This document shows, in pieces, positions 36,294 to 45,351 of a stretch of 64,000 nucleotides of DNA. Origin of the DNA: JACKDX01 sp964640175 (GTDB lineage: Bacteria; Myxococcota_A; Polyangia; Polyangiales; GCA-016699535); NCBI GenBank assembly GCA_964640175.1, contig CAZXFW010000007.1, forward strand, positions 62,001 through 126,000, given 5' to 3'. The notes beneath the pieces are model-generated. The model was not told the DNA's origin, did not search any database, and saw only the letters and a list, made by a program, of their open reading frames with translations. The translations under genes were made by a program, and so were the position numbers. Position 1 is the stretch's first letter. Every line of letters begins with the position of its first letter.

Positions 36294-36809
36294 TTATTCC
36301 TCGAACGCCGTTCTTTCGAATGCGCCACATTGCCGAAGAGCCTCATACAATGCAATGGCTACTGCATTGGAAAGATTGAGGCTCCGCACCGATCCACTCG
36401 TGGGAATCGCGATGCAACGATCTGAAAACCGCGCACAGAGTTCTGGGTCTAGGCCTACCGATTCCTTGCCGAATACCAGCACATCGCCTGGTTGGAAGTT
36501 TGCATCCAGATAGCTGCGTGGGGCATTGGATGTAAAGAGATGTAAGGCTCGATGTGGATGCTGTTGGAGAAAGTCGTCGAATGAGTTGTGGCGGCTGAGT
36601 TGGACATCGTTCCAGTAGTCCAGTCCTGCGCGCCGTACAGCCTGGGCGTCAATGCGAAATCCAAGTGGACCTATCAAGTGAAGAGGGGTGTGTGTGGCTG
36701 CGCATGTCCGGGCAATGGCTCCGGTGTTAGGTGGGATTTCCGGTTCGATTAACACGATGTGAAAGGCAGGTTTGAGCGGATGAAATCGCAATTTTGCACC
36801 AGTAGGCAT
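36294..36809 (-). CDS. trmL: tRNA (cytidine(34)-2'-O)-methyltransferase TrmL
   Basis: A 171-residue SPOUT methyltransferase that methylates the wobble-base ribose of leucine tRNAs. The three family motifs are visible: EPEIPPNTGAIARTCAA, LVFGKESVGLDPEL, and IPTSGSVRSLNLSNAVAIAL, which forms the knot that binds SAM. Length matches E. coli TrmL (157) with a short N-terminal addition. It is convergent with the epimerase gene (31-nt gap) and stands alone. Confidence 0.95.
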   Translation of the reverse strand: MPTGAKLRFHPLKPAFHIVLIEPEIPPNTGAIARTCAATHTPLHLIGPLGFRIDAQAVRRAGLDYWNDVQLSRHNSFDDFLQQHPHRALHLFTSNAPRSYLDANFQPGDVLVFGKESVGLDPELCARFSDRCIAIPTSGSVRSLNLSNAVAIALYEALRQCGAFERTAFEE

Positions 36810-36953
36810 GGATTATCCTGAAGAAAGTGCTTGTCGGTGTTTGGGCAAATCCATGTGCGAGTACACCGTGATTAATGCAATGTGCATTGGCAGGTTGCTA
36901 CCATCTTGCTATGACTTAGTTCAACCGATGAGCGGAATTTGTCTGTAGGGAAT

Positions 36954-37997
36954 ATGTCATCTGAGGCTTCTTCTACCCCTGTAAAAAGTGTAGCTGGTCC
37001 TATTGCCGTGGGGCTGCTTGTGTTTGTGCTCATGCTTATCTTGGGGGCGCTCGGAGGGATGTGGTGGCTGCAGGTTTCTGCCAAAAAAGAGTTGGTTCCT
37101 GAGCTCCGGGACCGAGGGCAGCTTGCGGTCTTAGGGGATGAGAGCTTGGCAGGAACCGATGCCTACGGCACGGTGACCGTGAATGTCAGACGGTTGCCTG
37201 AAGTTTATGCGGCACTCAAAGGCAGCGATGAAAAAGCGCTTCAAGCTGTCATGAAGCGGCACCGTATCCAGGGAATTTTGGCGGGACCGTTAAAGTATTC
37301 TGCAACGCATCCCAATCAATCCTTGTCACATAAAATCATTAACTATGCCGCGCTGGATCTATTTCGGGCAGAGCTTTTGAGTGAGCGTGCGGCATTGTAT
37401 GTGCCCTATCATCCACCCCCCATCACCCCAGTCATGGGCAAAGCGTTGGCACGTCTAGCACGTCAACTGCTTCAAGGCAGTAAGCCGCCTGCGCTTGAGA
37501 GTTTTCCTGCCGAACTGCTTCAACCAAGCAACGTTGAAGTGATGGTACTGATCCGTAATCGAATCGAGCCACAGTTATGGCGATCTGCACGTAGTTCATC
37601 GGTTGCGCGTGCTTTGTTGACGGCAGTTCAGGTGGCCAAGGAGCGTTGGGCTGAACGAGAACAAGCCATGGGTGGTGCGCTTGATTCCATGTTGAATGAC
37701 TTAACTATTGAAGTATGGCTTCTTTCCAAAGACGGCACGCTTGCTGATCGGAGCGATGTGTTTATCAACCACGTATTTAAACCAGATCACGGTGTGGCGT
37801 ATGAACATAAGTCGGCATGGCGTTACATGTTACCCGAAGCTGTGAAAAAAAATGCGCAGGGTTCTGCCGTACAAGCGTACAAGCAATTGTTCCTTGCCGG
37901 AGGCGAAGCGGAGTCCAGCACTCAACGTCGTGACATCCATCTTTACCGCTTGAGAGCGGTACTACTTGGCATCTCAGAGCCTGAGGTAGAGGAATGA
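36954..37997 (+). CDS. hypothetical single-pass membrane protein
   Basis: Not recognised. 347 residues from ATG 36954: a short polar N-terminus, one membrane helix (about residues 15-43, GPIAVGLLVFVLMLILGALG), then a mixed alpha/beta extracytoplasmic domain of about 300 residues with no cysteine and no catalytic motif that I can name. A conserved-looking stretch is YHPPPITPVMGKALARLARQ. A TTG at 36939 would add five residues. Its last 55 nt overlap the convergent histidine kinase gene. Confidence 0.65.
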   Translation: MSSEASSTPVKSVAGPIAVGLLVFVLMLILGALGGMWWLQVSAKKELVPELRDRGQLAVLGDESLAGTDAYGTVTVNVRRLPEVYAALKGSDEKALQAVMKRHRIQGILAGPLKYSATHPNQSLSHKIINYAALDLFRAELLSERAALYVPYHPPPITPVMGKALARLARQLLQGSKPPALESFPAELLQPSNVEVMVLIRNRIEPQLWRSARSSSVARALLTAVQVAKERWAEREQAMGGALDSMLNDLTIEVWLLSKDGTLADRSDVFINHVFKPDHGVAYEHKSAWRYMLPEAVKKNAQGSAVQAYKQLFLAGGEAESSTQRRDIHLYRLRAVLLGISEPEVEE

Positions 37998-40057
37998 ATC
38001 GTTGTTAGCTTGTCGGCTACAGGCAGGCGGATGAGAAACGTGGTCCCGGTGCCGTCTTGAGTACGTACTTCGATGTGTCCTCCTGAGGCTGTGATGATTC
38101 GGTGGGAAATAGCCAATCCCAGGCCTGTGCCTTGATCGCGCGTTGTCACAAATGGCACAAAAAGATTGGAGAGTACGCGCCTCGGGATACCAGGGCCGGT
38201 ATCGCTGACGCGGATTTCAACCCAGGGTTTGGCTTCACCATCCACATGCCGCCGACGAATAAGCTTTGTTTCAATGATGAGTTCTCCGGCGCCTTCCATT
38301 GCCTGAAAAGCGTTGCGAATTAGATTGATTAACACTTGTCGCAGTTGCTCGATGTCAACGCGAACTTGTGGGAGATCTTCGGCCAAGCTTAGCCGCTGAG
38401 TGACGCTTTCTTGGTGGCTATATTCTGTGTTTAGCACTTGCAAGGTGCGTCGGACAGCGGCATTGACGTCGGTAGGTTCTGGATCACCTTGCGATGGCCT
38501 GGCAAAATCTAAGAAAGAGGAAAGGACCCGGTTAAGGCGATCGGTTTCATCGACAATGATGTCCAGAAATTCCCGTCCGGAAGTGGTGATGTTGTCTGTC
38601 TCAGGCTCCGAGAGGTATTGAGCGCTGGCTTTGATCGCTCCTAAAGGATTGCGGATTTCATGAGCAAGCCCTGCGGCCATCTCTCCCAATGCAGCCAAGC
38701 GATCACGTTCCTTCATGTTTTGGTACAGGCGCGAATTTTCTGCGGCAATCACAAGTTGGGCTGCTAATCCGCGAAGGAGTTGGACCTCTTCGGGGCTGAA
38801 GGCATCCCGTACCCGTTCATCCCGAACGCATAGAAACCCAAAAAGTTCTTGCTGATTTCGTAAAGCGAGGCATACCGATGCGTTCATGGCATCAAGTATC
38901 TGCACAATCTCTTGCACGGTCTCAAGCGCTCGGTTGTCGTTTCGGGTGCGGTAGTCTTCGATCTCAAGTTGTAGTGCTTCGATGACCAAAGCATCTTCAT
39001 CTTCAAGTCGATCTAGAAGGGGGCGCGCAGGAGCAATCTCGATATGCTCAACAGGAGCAGGCCCAAAATGTCCGGTCAGATTAAAGCTGTGCATGTCTTC
39101 AGACGTTAAATACACGGCTGCATGGGTGAAGCGCCGTGAGCGTTCTAGTCCTGCGAGTAATGCTTGCACGACGCCGCGAAGCTCCAAAATATGTGCAAGA
39201 TCCAGTCGTGTTTCTTGTAAAACTTGCTCCAAATCGTACCGTTCACGAAATAGAAATTGTAGAATTTTTTCTTCCAGTTTGGCTCTGGCAGGGTCGAAGA
39301 CCAATAACAGCGCTAACGATGCAACAACGGCGTGCAGAAAAAAACGCTCGCCCGCATAGATCAGAAGCACAGCGTAGATACCAGCAATGGTAAATGCCAG
39401 AGCCGTGAGAATGGTGAGCCGAGCTGCAAGCTCGTACATGTCGAGCAAGCGAAAATGCAAAATGGCTTGTGACAGCACGTAGAGAAAAATTAATGTAAGT
39501 ACAGTGCCTACCGGCGGGATCGTCAGCCCGACGTAAAACAGGTAATCGAGAATGGTAAACGTGGCGGCTAGCGCGCCTACAAGCACAAGGTATCTCAAGC
39601 GTGCTTGTTCGAATCTGGAACTCATTCCGGCACTGCGGGCGTAGATCATCCAAAGACCGGCAACCAATAGTGTCACTACGTAAACAAAAAGGATGGCTGA
39701 GACGATCCGGTGCTTAAAAAAAGGCGTGAGTGCAATCGCAACAAGACCAAGTCCGACAGCCATGGCGATGCGTCGAAGCATCAGCAGTCGACGAGGCTCT
39801 TCTTCCACAAAGGCTCGGAAAAAACGCAAAGCCGCTAACGGCAGCAATACGGCCATCACGTGGTTGATGCGTGTCCAGAGTGTGTAAGAAACCAGTACCC
39901 CCGACAAAAAAGTCGTCATGTACCAGCCGGCGACAGTTAGGCCAAAGATACCAAACTGCCAATGGATTCTGCGCCGCCTTGGCCTAAGCAGTACCGTAGC
40001 GGTGATCGCAATGGCTAAGATACTTGCAAGCAGCGAGGTTTGGGTTCGCAAATCCAT
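37943..40057 (-). CDS. membrane sensor histidine kinase with GAF domain
   Basis: A 704-residue kinase. About eight membrane helices (residues 1-265, 7TM-histidine-kinase type) come first, followed by a GAF-like domain (about 290-440), a HisKA dimerisation domain with GLAHEIRNPLGAIKAS (phospho-His near 463) and an ATPase domain with N box NLIRNAFQAM, G1 SDTGPGI and G2 GTGLGLAI. No receiver or partner regulator lies beside it, so its target is unknown. It is the last gene of a minus-strand run behind the patatin gene and overlaps the convergent hypothetical gene by 55 nt. Confidence 0.92.
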   Translation of the reverse strand: MDLRTQTSLLASILAIAITATVLLRPRRRRIHWQFGIFGLTVAGWYMTTFLSGVLVSYTLWTRINHVMAVLLPLAALRFFRAFVEEEPRRLLMLRRIAMAVGLGLVAIALTPFFKHRIVSAILFVYVVTLLVAGLWMIYARSAGMSSRFEQARLRYLVLVGALAATFTILDYLFYVGLTIPPVGTVLTLIFLYVLSQAILHFRLLDMYELAARLTILTALAFTIAGIYAVLLIYAGERFFLHAVVASLALLLVFDPARAKLEEKILQFLFRERYDLEQVLQETRLDLAHILELRGVVQALLAGLERSRRFTHAAVYLTSEDMHSFNLTGHFGPAPVEHIEIAPARPLLDRLEDEDALVIEALQLEIEDYRTRNDNRALETVQEIVQILDAMNASVCLALRNQQELFGFLCVRDERVRDAFSPEEVQLLRGLAAQLVIAAENSRLYQNMKERDRLAALGEMAAGLAHEIRNPLGAIKASAQYLSEPETDNITTSGREFLDIIVDETDRLNRVLSSFLDFARPSQGDPEPTDVNAAVRRTLQVLNTEYSHQESVTQRLSLAEDLPQVRVDIEQLRQVLINLIRNAFQAMEGAGELIIETKLIRRRHVDGEAKPWVEIRVSDTGPGIPRRVLSNLFVPFVTTRDQGTGLGLAISHRIITASGGHIEVRTQDGTGTTFLIRLPVADKLTTIHSSTSGSEMPSSTALKR

Positions 40058-40085
40058 GGTTGTTTCAATACCCTGGCAAGGTGGC

Positions 40086-41222
40086 TTAAGTCCCGCTTAA
40101 AAAAGCATGTAGCTCCGGCAAGCGTGTTTCCGCATCTTGTTCTCCAATACGGATAAGCATATCCAAATAATCAGGTTGAAACATCACCATACTGAGCGCA
40201 TCGTTGGAGCGCACTTCCCGGGTACCCAACCCGCGTGTCAGAAAGCGAAATGCTTTGGGAAGTTTAGCTTCAAAGTCATTGGCAAGTTTTCCAAGGTCAC
40301 AGGATGGTCGCACCACCAGCAAATCGATGTGTCGGAACTCTCCACGTTTGTCCTCGGGGGTGTCGTTGATCAGTCGATTGATGCGTTTGAGGCGTTGTGC
40401 ATCTTGATCGAACAGGTCAAGGAAAATGGCATTCATTAATACGCCAATCACTTGTGCAGGAGGCGGATAGCCTTCGCTTGAAGTTTGTTCTGCCTCTTGA
40501 GGGTTGCGAATGTAGCGTGTCGATATGGCCAAGATACGACGGGCCCCTAAATGTACCGCAGGCGCAAAGGGCGCTGCTTGTCGGATGCCGCCGTCACCAT
40601 ACCAACGGCCGTCAATCTCAATGGCGGGAAAAAACAAAGGCAAAGCCGTAGAAGCCATGATGTGATTGACACGCAGTTGAGTCTGTACGCTAGTTCGATG
40701 TGGCCTTTCCCATGTTTTGATGTTTCGACCTTGTACCCATGTGACACTGCGTCCGGTTGCATAACTTGCGGTTGTGACTGCAATGGCTTTGAGTTTGCCT
40801 TGTTCAATATTATCGATGATTCCAGGGATGGGACCTTCGGGTGCCCCTAAATGCTTTCCCAAAAATTCTGCTAGCGGACTGGTATCTACAAGGCCACGTG
40901 TTCGGTGCACATCGGTACGTCCACCAGAAGCAAGTTGCATGAGCCATCGGAACACTTGCCGGCTTAAACTGCCAGGTCCTGATTTAAAGACATCTTTGCT
41001 TTCAAGGGTGTGCCAAAGAGCTGCAAGGCGTTCCATCTTGATATGGAAGGCTTCAGGCGCCGCTGCGAGGTAAGAGGCATTGAGCGCGCCGGCAGAAACG
41101 CCAGTCAGAATATCGATATGTAGGTCAGGATATTCGCGTGAGAGCCGGCGTAAAAAGCCTGCTTGATAGGCAGCGCGCGCCCCTCCTCCACTGATGACCA
41201 ACGCCAAATCTCCCTGTGTCAT
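40086..41222 (-). CDS. patatin-like phospholipase
   Basis: A 378-residue serine hydrolase with the patatin motifs: oxyanion loop SGGGARAAYQ (residues 11-20), nucleophile GVSAG (Ser43) and the dyad aspartate in DGGIR. It should cleave acyl chains from phospholipids. No signal peptide. Next to a glycerophosphodiesterase gene 20 nt upstream, which would act on the deacylated headgroup, so a lipid-turnover pair is likely. AAGGG ribosome site before the ATG. Confidence 0.93.
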   Translation of the reverse strand: MTQGDLALVISGGGARAAYQAGFLRRLSREYPDLHIDILTGVSAGALNASYLAAAPEAFHIKMERLAALWHTLESKDVFKSGPGSLSRQVFRWLMQLASGGRTDVHRTRGLVDTSPLAEFLGKHLGAPEGPIPGIIDNIEQGKLKAIAVTTASYATGRSVTWVQGRNIKTWERPHRTSVQTQLRVNHIMASTALPLFFPAIEIDGRWYGDGGIRQAAPFAPAVHLGARRILAISTRYIRNPQEAEQTSSEGYPPPAQVIGVLMNAIFLDLFDQDAQRLKRINRLINDTPEDKRGEFRHIDLLVVRPSCDLGKLANDFEAKLPKAFRFLTRGLGTREVRSNDALSMVMFQPDYLDMLIRIGEQDAETRLPELHAFLSGT

Positions 41223-41242
41223 AGCCCTTAGTTTCCTCGTGC

Positions 41243-42004
41243 TTACAAAGTGGGGTCAAATAAGGTGCCAAGGGCCAGGGAAACGTTGTTTGTGATAATC
41301 CCATCGACGCCAAGACTTGCCGCATGCTGTATGTCTTTGGGCTGGTCGACAGTCCATGTATTAACCAGCCGGTTTCGGGCATGCGACTGTGTGACAACGC
41401 TTCGGTCAAGGAGCGAGAAATGTGGATGAATCCCCGCCAGGGCAGGGATGCGCTGTGCCACACGGGTTCTAAGCCTGGGCGCGTGCTTGGTTCCGATGAG
41501 GTAGGTCACAGGCACGCTGGTCACTTTAAGTAACATGCCTACGGTGACTGCGCTAAAGCTGGAACACACCACAACGCTTTGCTCTTTTAATGAGCGTGCA
41601 TGCAGTTTACGACTAAGTTCACGAACCAACGCTTTATCACCCCAGGTGGGTGTTTTAAGTTCAATATTGATAAGCAGTTCATGACTTTTCAGTAAATCCA
41701 AAACGTCATCGAGCAAGGGAATGCGTGCCCCGCCGACAAGTTCAATACGACGGAGTTCTGAGTAACGAAGCTGTGCAATGGTATCAGTGCGTCCTGCCAT
41801 GCGTGCTAAATCGGCATCGTGAAACACGATAACCTCACCGCTGGCGCAACATTGTACGTCCAGCTCGATGCCATGTGCTCCCTGGCGCATGGCGGCCTCA
41901 AAGGCTTGCAGTGTGTTTTCGGGGTAATGATCGTGGCTGCCGCGATGGGCATAGACATGGGGTGGTGCTCCATCCTCTCGCTGAAAACGTTCTAGATTAA
42001 CCAT
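41243..42004 (-). CDS. glycerophosphodiester phosphodiesterase
   Basis: A 253-residue GDPD-family TIM barrel that splits glycerophosphodiesters to glycerol 3-phosphate and an alcohol. The metal site is HRGSHDHYPENTLQAF, IELDVQ and FHDADLARM; NIELKTP and the final VNTWTVDQP and GVDGIITN are conserved. No signal peptide, so it acts in the cytoplasm. The frame is open far upstream (to 42556) but that part lies inside the GMC gene; ATG 42004 or 42034 is the plausible start. Confidence 0.92.
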   Translation of the reverse strand: MVNLERFQREDGAPPHVYAHRGSHDHYPENTLQAFEAAMRQGAHGIELDVQCCASGEVIVFHDADLARMAGRTDTIAQLRYSELRRIELVGGARIPLLDDVLDLLKSHELLINIELKTPTWGDKALVRELSRKLHARSLKEQSVVVCSSFSAVTVGMLLKVTSVPVTYLIGTKHAPRLRTRVAQRIPALAGIHPHFSLLDRSVVTQSHARNRLVNTWTVDQPKDIQHAASLGVDGIITNNVSLALGTLFDPTL

Positions 42005-42075
42005 AGGTTGTGTGCGGCTGGCCAAAAAGACCATACGCTTTTTGGACGAACAAAGCGACGAACGTAAACCAACCT

Positions 42076-43593
42076 TTATGCGGCGCGTTGGTGCCGTTCT
42101 TGATTCGCAAGGCGCTCTGCTGCGCGGTAAGAGACAGCCATAATGGAGTGCTGCGGGTTTACGCCTAGGTTGGATGGAAACACGCTCGCATCCATTGCGT
42201 AGAGTCCTGGCACAAGATGAGACTGTAAGTCGGGTCCTACGACGCTTTGTCGAGGGTCTGCTCCTGCAATGGCGCCACCGAACAGGTGAGAGGCGACGAA
42301 ATGAAACTCCGATGGACGTAGAGGAAGCGCTTCGATAGCGGTAATTTCCGAAGGAGAACAGAGGACCTGCGGTGCACTCGCAAGGCCGGGATAGACTTCG
42401 ATCGCACCGATGGCGAAAAACATGCGACACAAAAGCGTGACTGCGTCGCGCGCTGTGCGGAGATCGTGTTCTGTGGGGGTATAGTCCACGATGGGCCTTG
42501 TCCCCCAACCTGTTCGAATGGTGCCTGTGGCCCGCATGCGGATCATGGCAGCCCACTGGGCAAAATGATCAAGTTGTGTAATCCGTTCTTGCCACATGCT
42601 GCCTGCTCCTGGAATGCGCGCAGCTAAAAGTTCAGGGGGAATGTTTAGCGATTCCAATTTGAATCCGCGTTCGCGGAGGGGGACCTCGTAGGCTTGAGTG
42701 CCGCCTTGGTGCATGCCAATCGGTCGATCAAAGCGCGCGACGACTGGCGTTCCTGGATGCGCGCGAAAAAAATGGCCCACCCATCCTTTGATACCACTTT
42801 GCTGGATGATCATGGGCGTATGCAGGGCGCCTGCACTAAGAATCACGGCGCGGCGGGCATGCATCGTAAACACACCTCGCATACGGCCTTGTGCATCGAC
42901 CCAGCGTCCTTTCACACCCCTAGCGCGCCCTTGTTGAATCAGTACGCGTTTGACGCGAGCCTGAGTATACAACCGCGCACCTTGTGAGAGTGCGCGAGGC
43001 ACATAGGAGACATCCATGCTTTGTCGGGCAGCATTGGGACAGCCCTGTAAACACCGAGCGCTTCCTTTGCACCCAGGTGTGTTGCGCCTCATGGGCTTTC
43101 CGGGAAGCCCAAGCCGTGCACACGCTTCGGCCATGGCATGTCCATTGCCCCCCCACGTATGCACAGGCGTTTCAGTAACGCCTAAATCCGATTCCAAGCG
43201 GGCATAGATGCGTTCCATCGCATGTTCATCGAGCAGATCATCGAGCCCATAGGTGTTCTGCCACAGTTGGCAGACGTCTTCAGGCATACGCCAAATGATG
43301 CCGCAGTTAATCGCCGTGCTGCCACCTACACACTTGCCTTGTAGAAGTGGAATCGGCACGGTGCCTGAGGTTGTCTGTGTCCCAAAATCGCGTACCGCTT
43401 GGCTCATCGATGCTAAAATGTGTCGAGGCCGTGTTCGCGTATCAAGGTAACTGCCTTCTTCAAGTAGGATGACAGAATACCCTGCAGCGCTTAGGACGTG
43501 TGCGCAGCTTGCGCCGCCAGCACCTGTTCCTACGACCACAAAGTCGGCGATATCCGAAGAGGGCATCTGCAATGACGGTGTGGTGTGCGGCAT
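42076..43593 (-). CDS. GMC family FAD-dependent oxidoreductase
   Basis: A 505-residue flavoprotein. The FAD loop is VVGTGAGGASCA (about 20-31), then GKCVGGSTAINCGI, and the C-terminal HLFGGAIAGADP and GVNPQHSIMA with the active-site histidine. A Cys-rich segment (PGCKGSARCLQGCPNAA) is typical of the bacterial alcohol/sterol-type GMC enzymes. It oxidises an alcohol group; the substrate is unknown. The gene starts one base after the stop of a small partner gene, as in two-subunit dehydrogenases. Confidence 0.9.
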   Translation of the reverse strand: MPHTTPSLQMPSSDIADFVVVGTGAGGASCAHVLSAAGYSVILLEEGSYLDTRTRPRHILASMSQAVRDFGTQTTSGTVPIPLLQGKCVGGSTAINCGIIWRMPEDVCQLWQNTYGLDDLLDEHAMERIYARLESDLGVTETPVHTWGGNGHAMAEACARLGLPGKPMRRNTPGCKGSARCLQGCPNAARQSMDVSYVPRALSQGARLYTQARVKRVLIQQGRARGVKGRWVDAQGRMRGVFTMHARRAVILSAGALHTPMIIQQSGIKGWVGHFFRAHPGTPVVARFDRPIGMHQGGTQAYEVPLRERGFKLESLNIPPELLAARIPGAGSMWQERITQLDHFAQWAAMIRMRATGTIRTGWGTRPIVDYTPTEHDLRTARDAVTLLCRMFFAIGAIEVYPGLASAPQVLCSPSEITAIEALPLRPSEFHFVASHLFGGAIAGADPRQSVVGPDLQSHLVPGLYAMDASVFPSNLGVNPQHSIMAVSYRAAERLANQERHQRAA

Positions 43594-43594
43594 A

Positions 43595-44080
43595 TTAGGC
43601 GACCTCTTGAGTGTGTTCAGCCGATGCTGGATTTTCCTGAAGTACAGGCAGGCGCGAGAGGCTTGGCCGAGTGCCGGACACTTCTTCGGTGTACATCATG
43701 CCTGTGCTTTCACATCCACTGCGTGCGCGTATGCTGTCCACATTCCATATTGCGATGCAGGCAATCAGTTTAAGTAAGGTAGTGAGTTCACGCACGATAT
43801 ACCGTGGATGCGTGAGCAAACGTTCAAGCATCTGCGCTCGCTCATGAAGGGGCAGTTGAGCCATGCTCTGGCGTGTTCGGCAAAGCCACATCGGTGAAAG
43901 TGCCACTAGCCACAGTGCAAGATGCAGTCCCAGCCGAGCTCGTGGTGTGCTGCTGCGCTTGACGGTTAAAAAGGCATCAAGGTAATCGATGGGAGTCTCA
44001 CCCAGAGCGAGTACGTCTGTAGGATCTGGGGCAAAAGCCTCCAGGACTGCACGAAGCCAGCGTTTCTCCCATGAGAACAT
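43595..44080 (-). CDS. GMC oxidoreductase small-subunit-like protein
   Basis: A 161-residue protein. The order of elements (RWLRAVLEAFAPDP, a helix with DYLDAFLTV, ALSPMWLCRTRQSMAQLPLHER, and LTTLLKLIACIAIWNVDSI) resembles gluconate 2-dehydrogenase subunit 3-like proteins that accompany GMC dehydrogenases. No Tat-type signal is seen. Its stop is one base before the GMC ATG, so the two are cotranslated. The assignment rests on pattern and context. ATG 44080 was chosen over 44119 because the conserved part begins there. Confidence 0.6.
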   Translation of the reverse strand: MFSWEKRWLRAVLEAFAPDPTDVLALGETPIDYLDAFLTVKRSSTPRARLGLHLALWLVALSPMWLCRTRQSMAQLPLHERAQMLERLLTHPRYIVRELTTLLKLIACIAIWNVDSIRARSGCESTGMMYTEEVSGTRPSLSRLPVLQENPASAEHTQEVA

Positions 44081-44122
44081 TGTAGCTTCAAAATTACCAT
44101 GAGATTGACATTCGTGCAATTC

Positions 44123-44136
44123 AGGCCAATTGGCCT
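44123..44136. promoter_or_regulatory. 14-bp perfect palindrome upstream of the GMC operon
   Basis: AGGCCAATTGGCCT lies 43-56 nt before the ATG of the small-subunit gene. Its self-complementarity and location suit a dimeric repressor site. No regulator gene is adjacent and no known consensus is matched. Confidence 0.4.
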
Positions 44137-44314
44137 AAATTTGAAGCTATAGCATAAAGTACAGGCCTTCCACGCCCTTTGGAGGCACTGCAACTATGTC
44201 GTCGGCCTTCCGCACTACTTATGGACTCCGGCGTGGACCCGGGGACATAGTAATTTTGGCCGAGTCACCGTCGAGTATCAGCGGCAGAGAGAGCAACCCC
44301 CCACCACTTGTGGT

Positions 44315-45329
44315 TCAACGGGCTCGGGTGGCTTCGCGCATGCTTTTTATGAAACTGCTATAATCTGTCAGTCTAGCACCGCGAAAGAAAATGACTTGTT
44401 GGAAAAATTCATCTCCGCAAACATTCTGTGCACTCCCAGAGGTAAAAATGCCGGTAAGAAAATTCGTGCCACGCAGATAGAGGCCACCACCGCTATCGCC
44501 TTCACAAGGACGGGCAGGTGGAGGTGCGTTAGATGCAAGCGACTTGGTATGAAAAGCGCTGGAGGCACTCACGTATTCGGTCATCGGGCCGCTATCTAAT
44601 CCTGGTTGCATGGATAGATCGATGTACTCCTTTAAAGAAATTTCTCGGTTTGGTACTTGAATGTCATAAGCGGCTTCAAAGTAAGGCTGCATAATCTCGG
44701 GATAGTCATCCATTTCCATGATTTTGCCCCATGCTTGGCACATCGACCCAACCCTTTTTTCACCGCTGACCTCGAGATTTGGCCCGGGTCCGTAGGTGAC
44801 AAGATCCACTCGACAGTCAAAGCGATCATTAGGATCTACGCCGGCTGCCCATGGAATAGGTCCAGTGACATCTGCCTGCCATTCATGCGGAAACGGATCG
44901 AAAACAGGTTCAGTCCTCTGTGAATAGGTTCCAGCATAGCCAGCGGTGACAATGATCGCCAAATCATTTTTGTAAACATTGGGTGCCACTTCCTCAAAGC
45001 CTTCTGCAAACACAATATGACTTACGAATCAGATCCGATTGGTGTCTGTAAGACTTAACAAGGCTTGCTCCAAAGGTACATCAATCGGTATTTTGCCTTG
45101 AATCACAAACAGCGGCTCCTCGCCATCAGGGTTTACTAGTATCGAATTCTCGAGCCGATAGTCTCTCAAATGCTTGACTACGTGACCTGCTGTCAGCACC
45201 AGGTAATCGTCAATAATGACTCCGGTTTCGCTCACGTCCCCCTAGCATGTCGTCACTTGAGCTACCTGTACTGGCGGCCGTGGAGACATCACAGGCTGAA
45301 ATGGGGACAAATACACCGCGAGTTTTCAT
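44315..45329 (-). pseudogene. broken trypsin-like serine protease gene
   Basis: Three coding pieces of one S1 protease remain. The first (45329-45210) starts MKTRGVFVPISAC, a short lipoprotein-like signal, and reaches LGGRE, which resembles the zymogen-activation site. A frame change then leads to a second piece (45235-45029) with VLTAGHVV (catalytic His). An in-frame TGA at 45029-45031 (TNRI-stop-FVSHIVF) separates it from the third (45028-44315), which has NDLAIIV (Asp) and CEGDSGGGLYL (Ser). The triad is intact on paper but the frame is broken twice, and about 20 residues between LGGRE and the His motif seem lost. Other genes here use TGA as a normal stop, so recoding is unlikely. Confidence 0.75.
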
Positions 45330-45351
45330 TGACGCTAACCGGCCAGAAACA

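Noticed and set aside
45029..45031. TGA read as selenocysteine or tryptophan in the protease gene
   Set aside because: Many genes here end in TGA, no SECIS-like hairpin was noticed, and a second break exists nearby.
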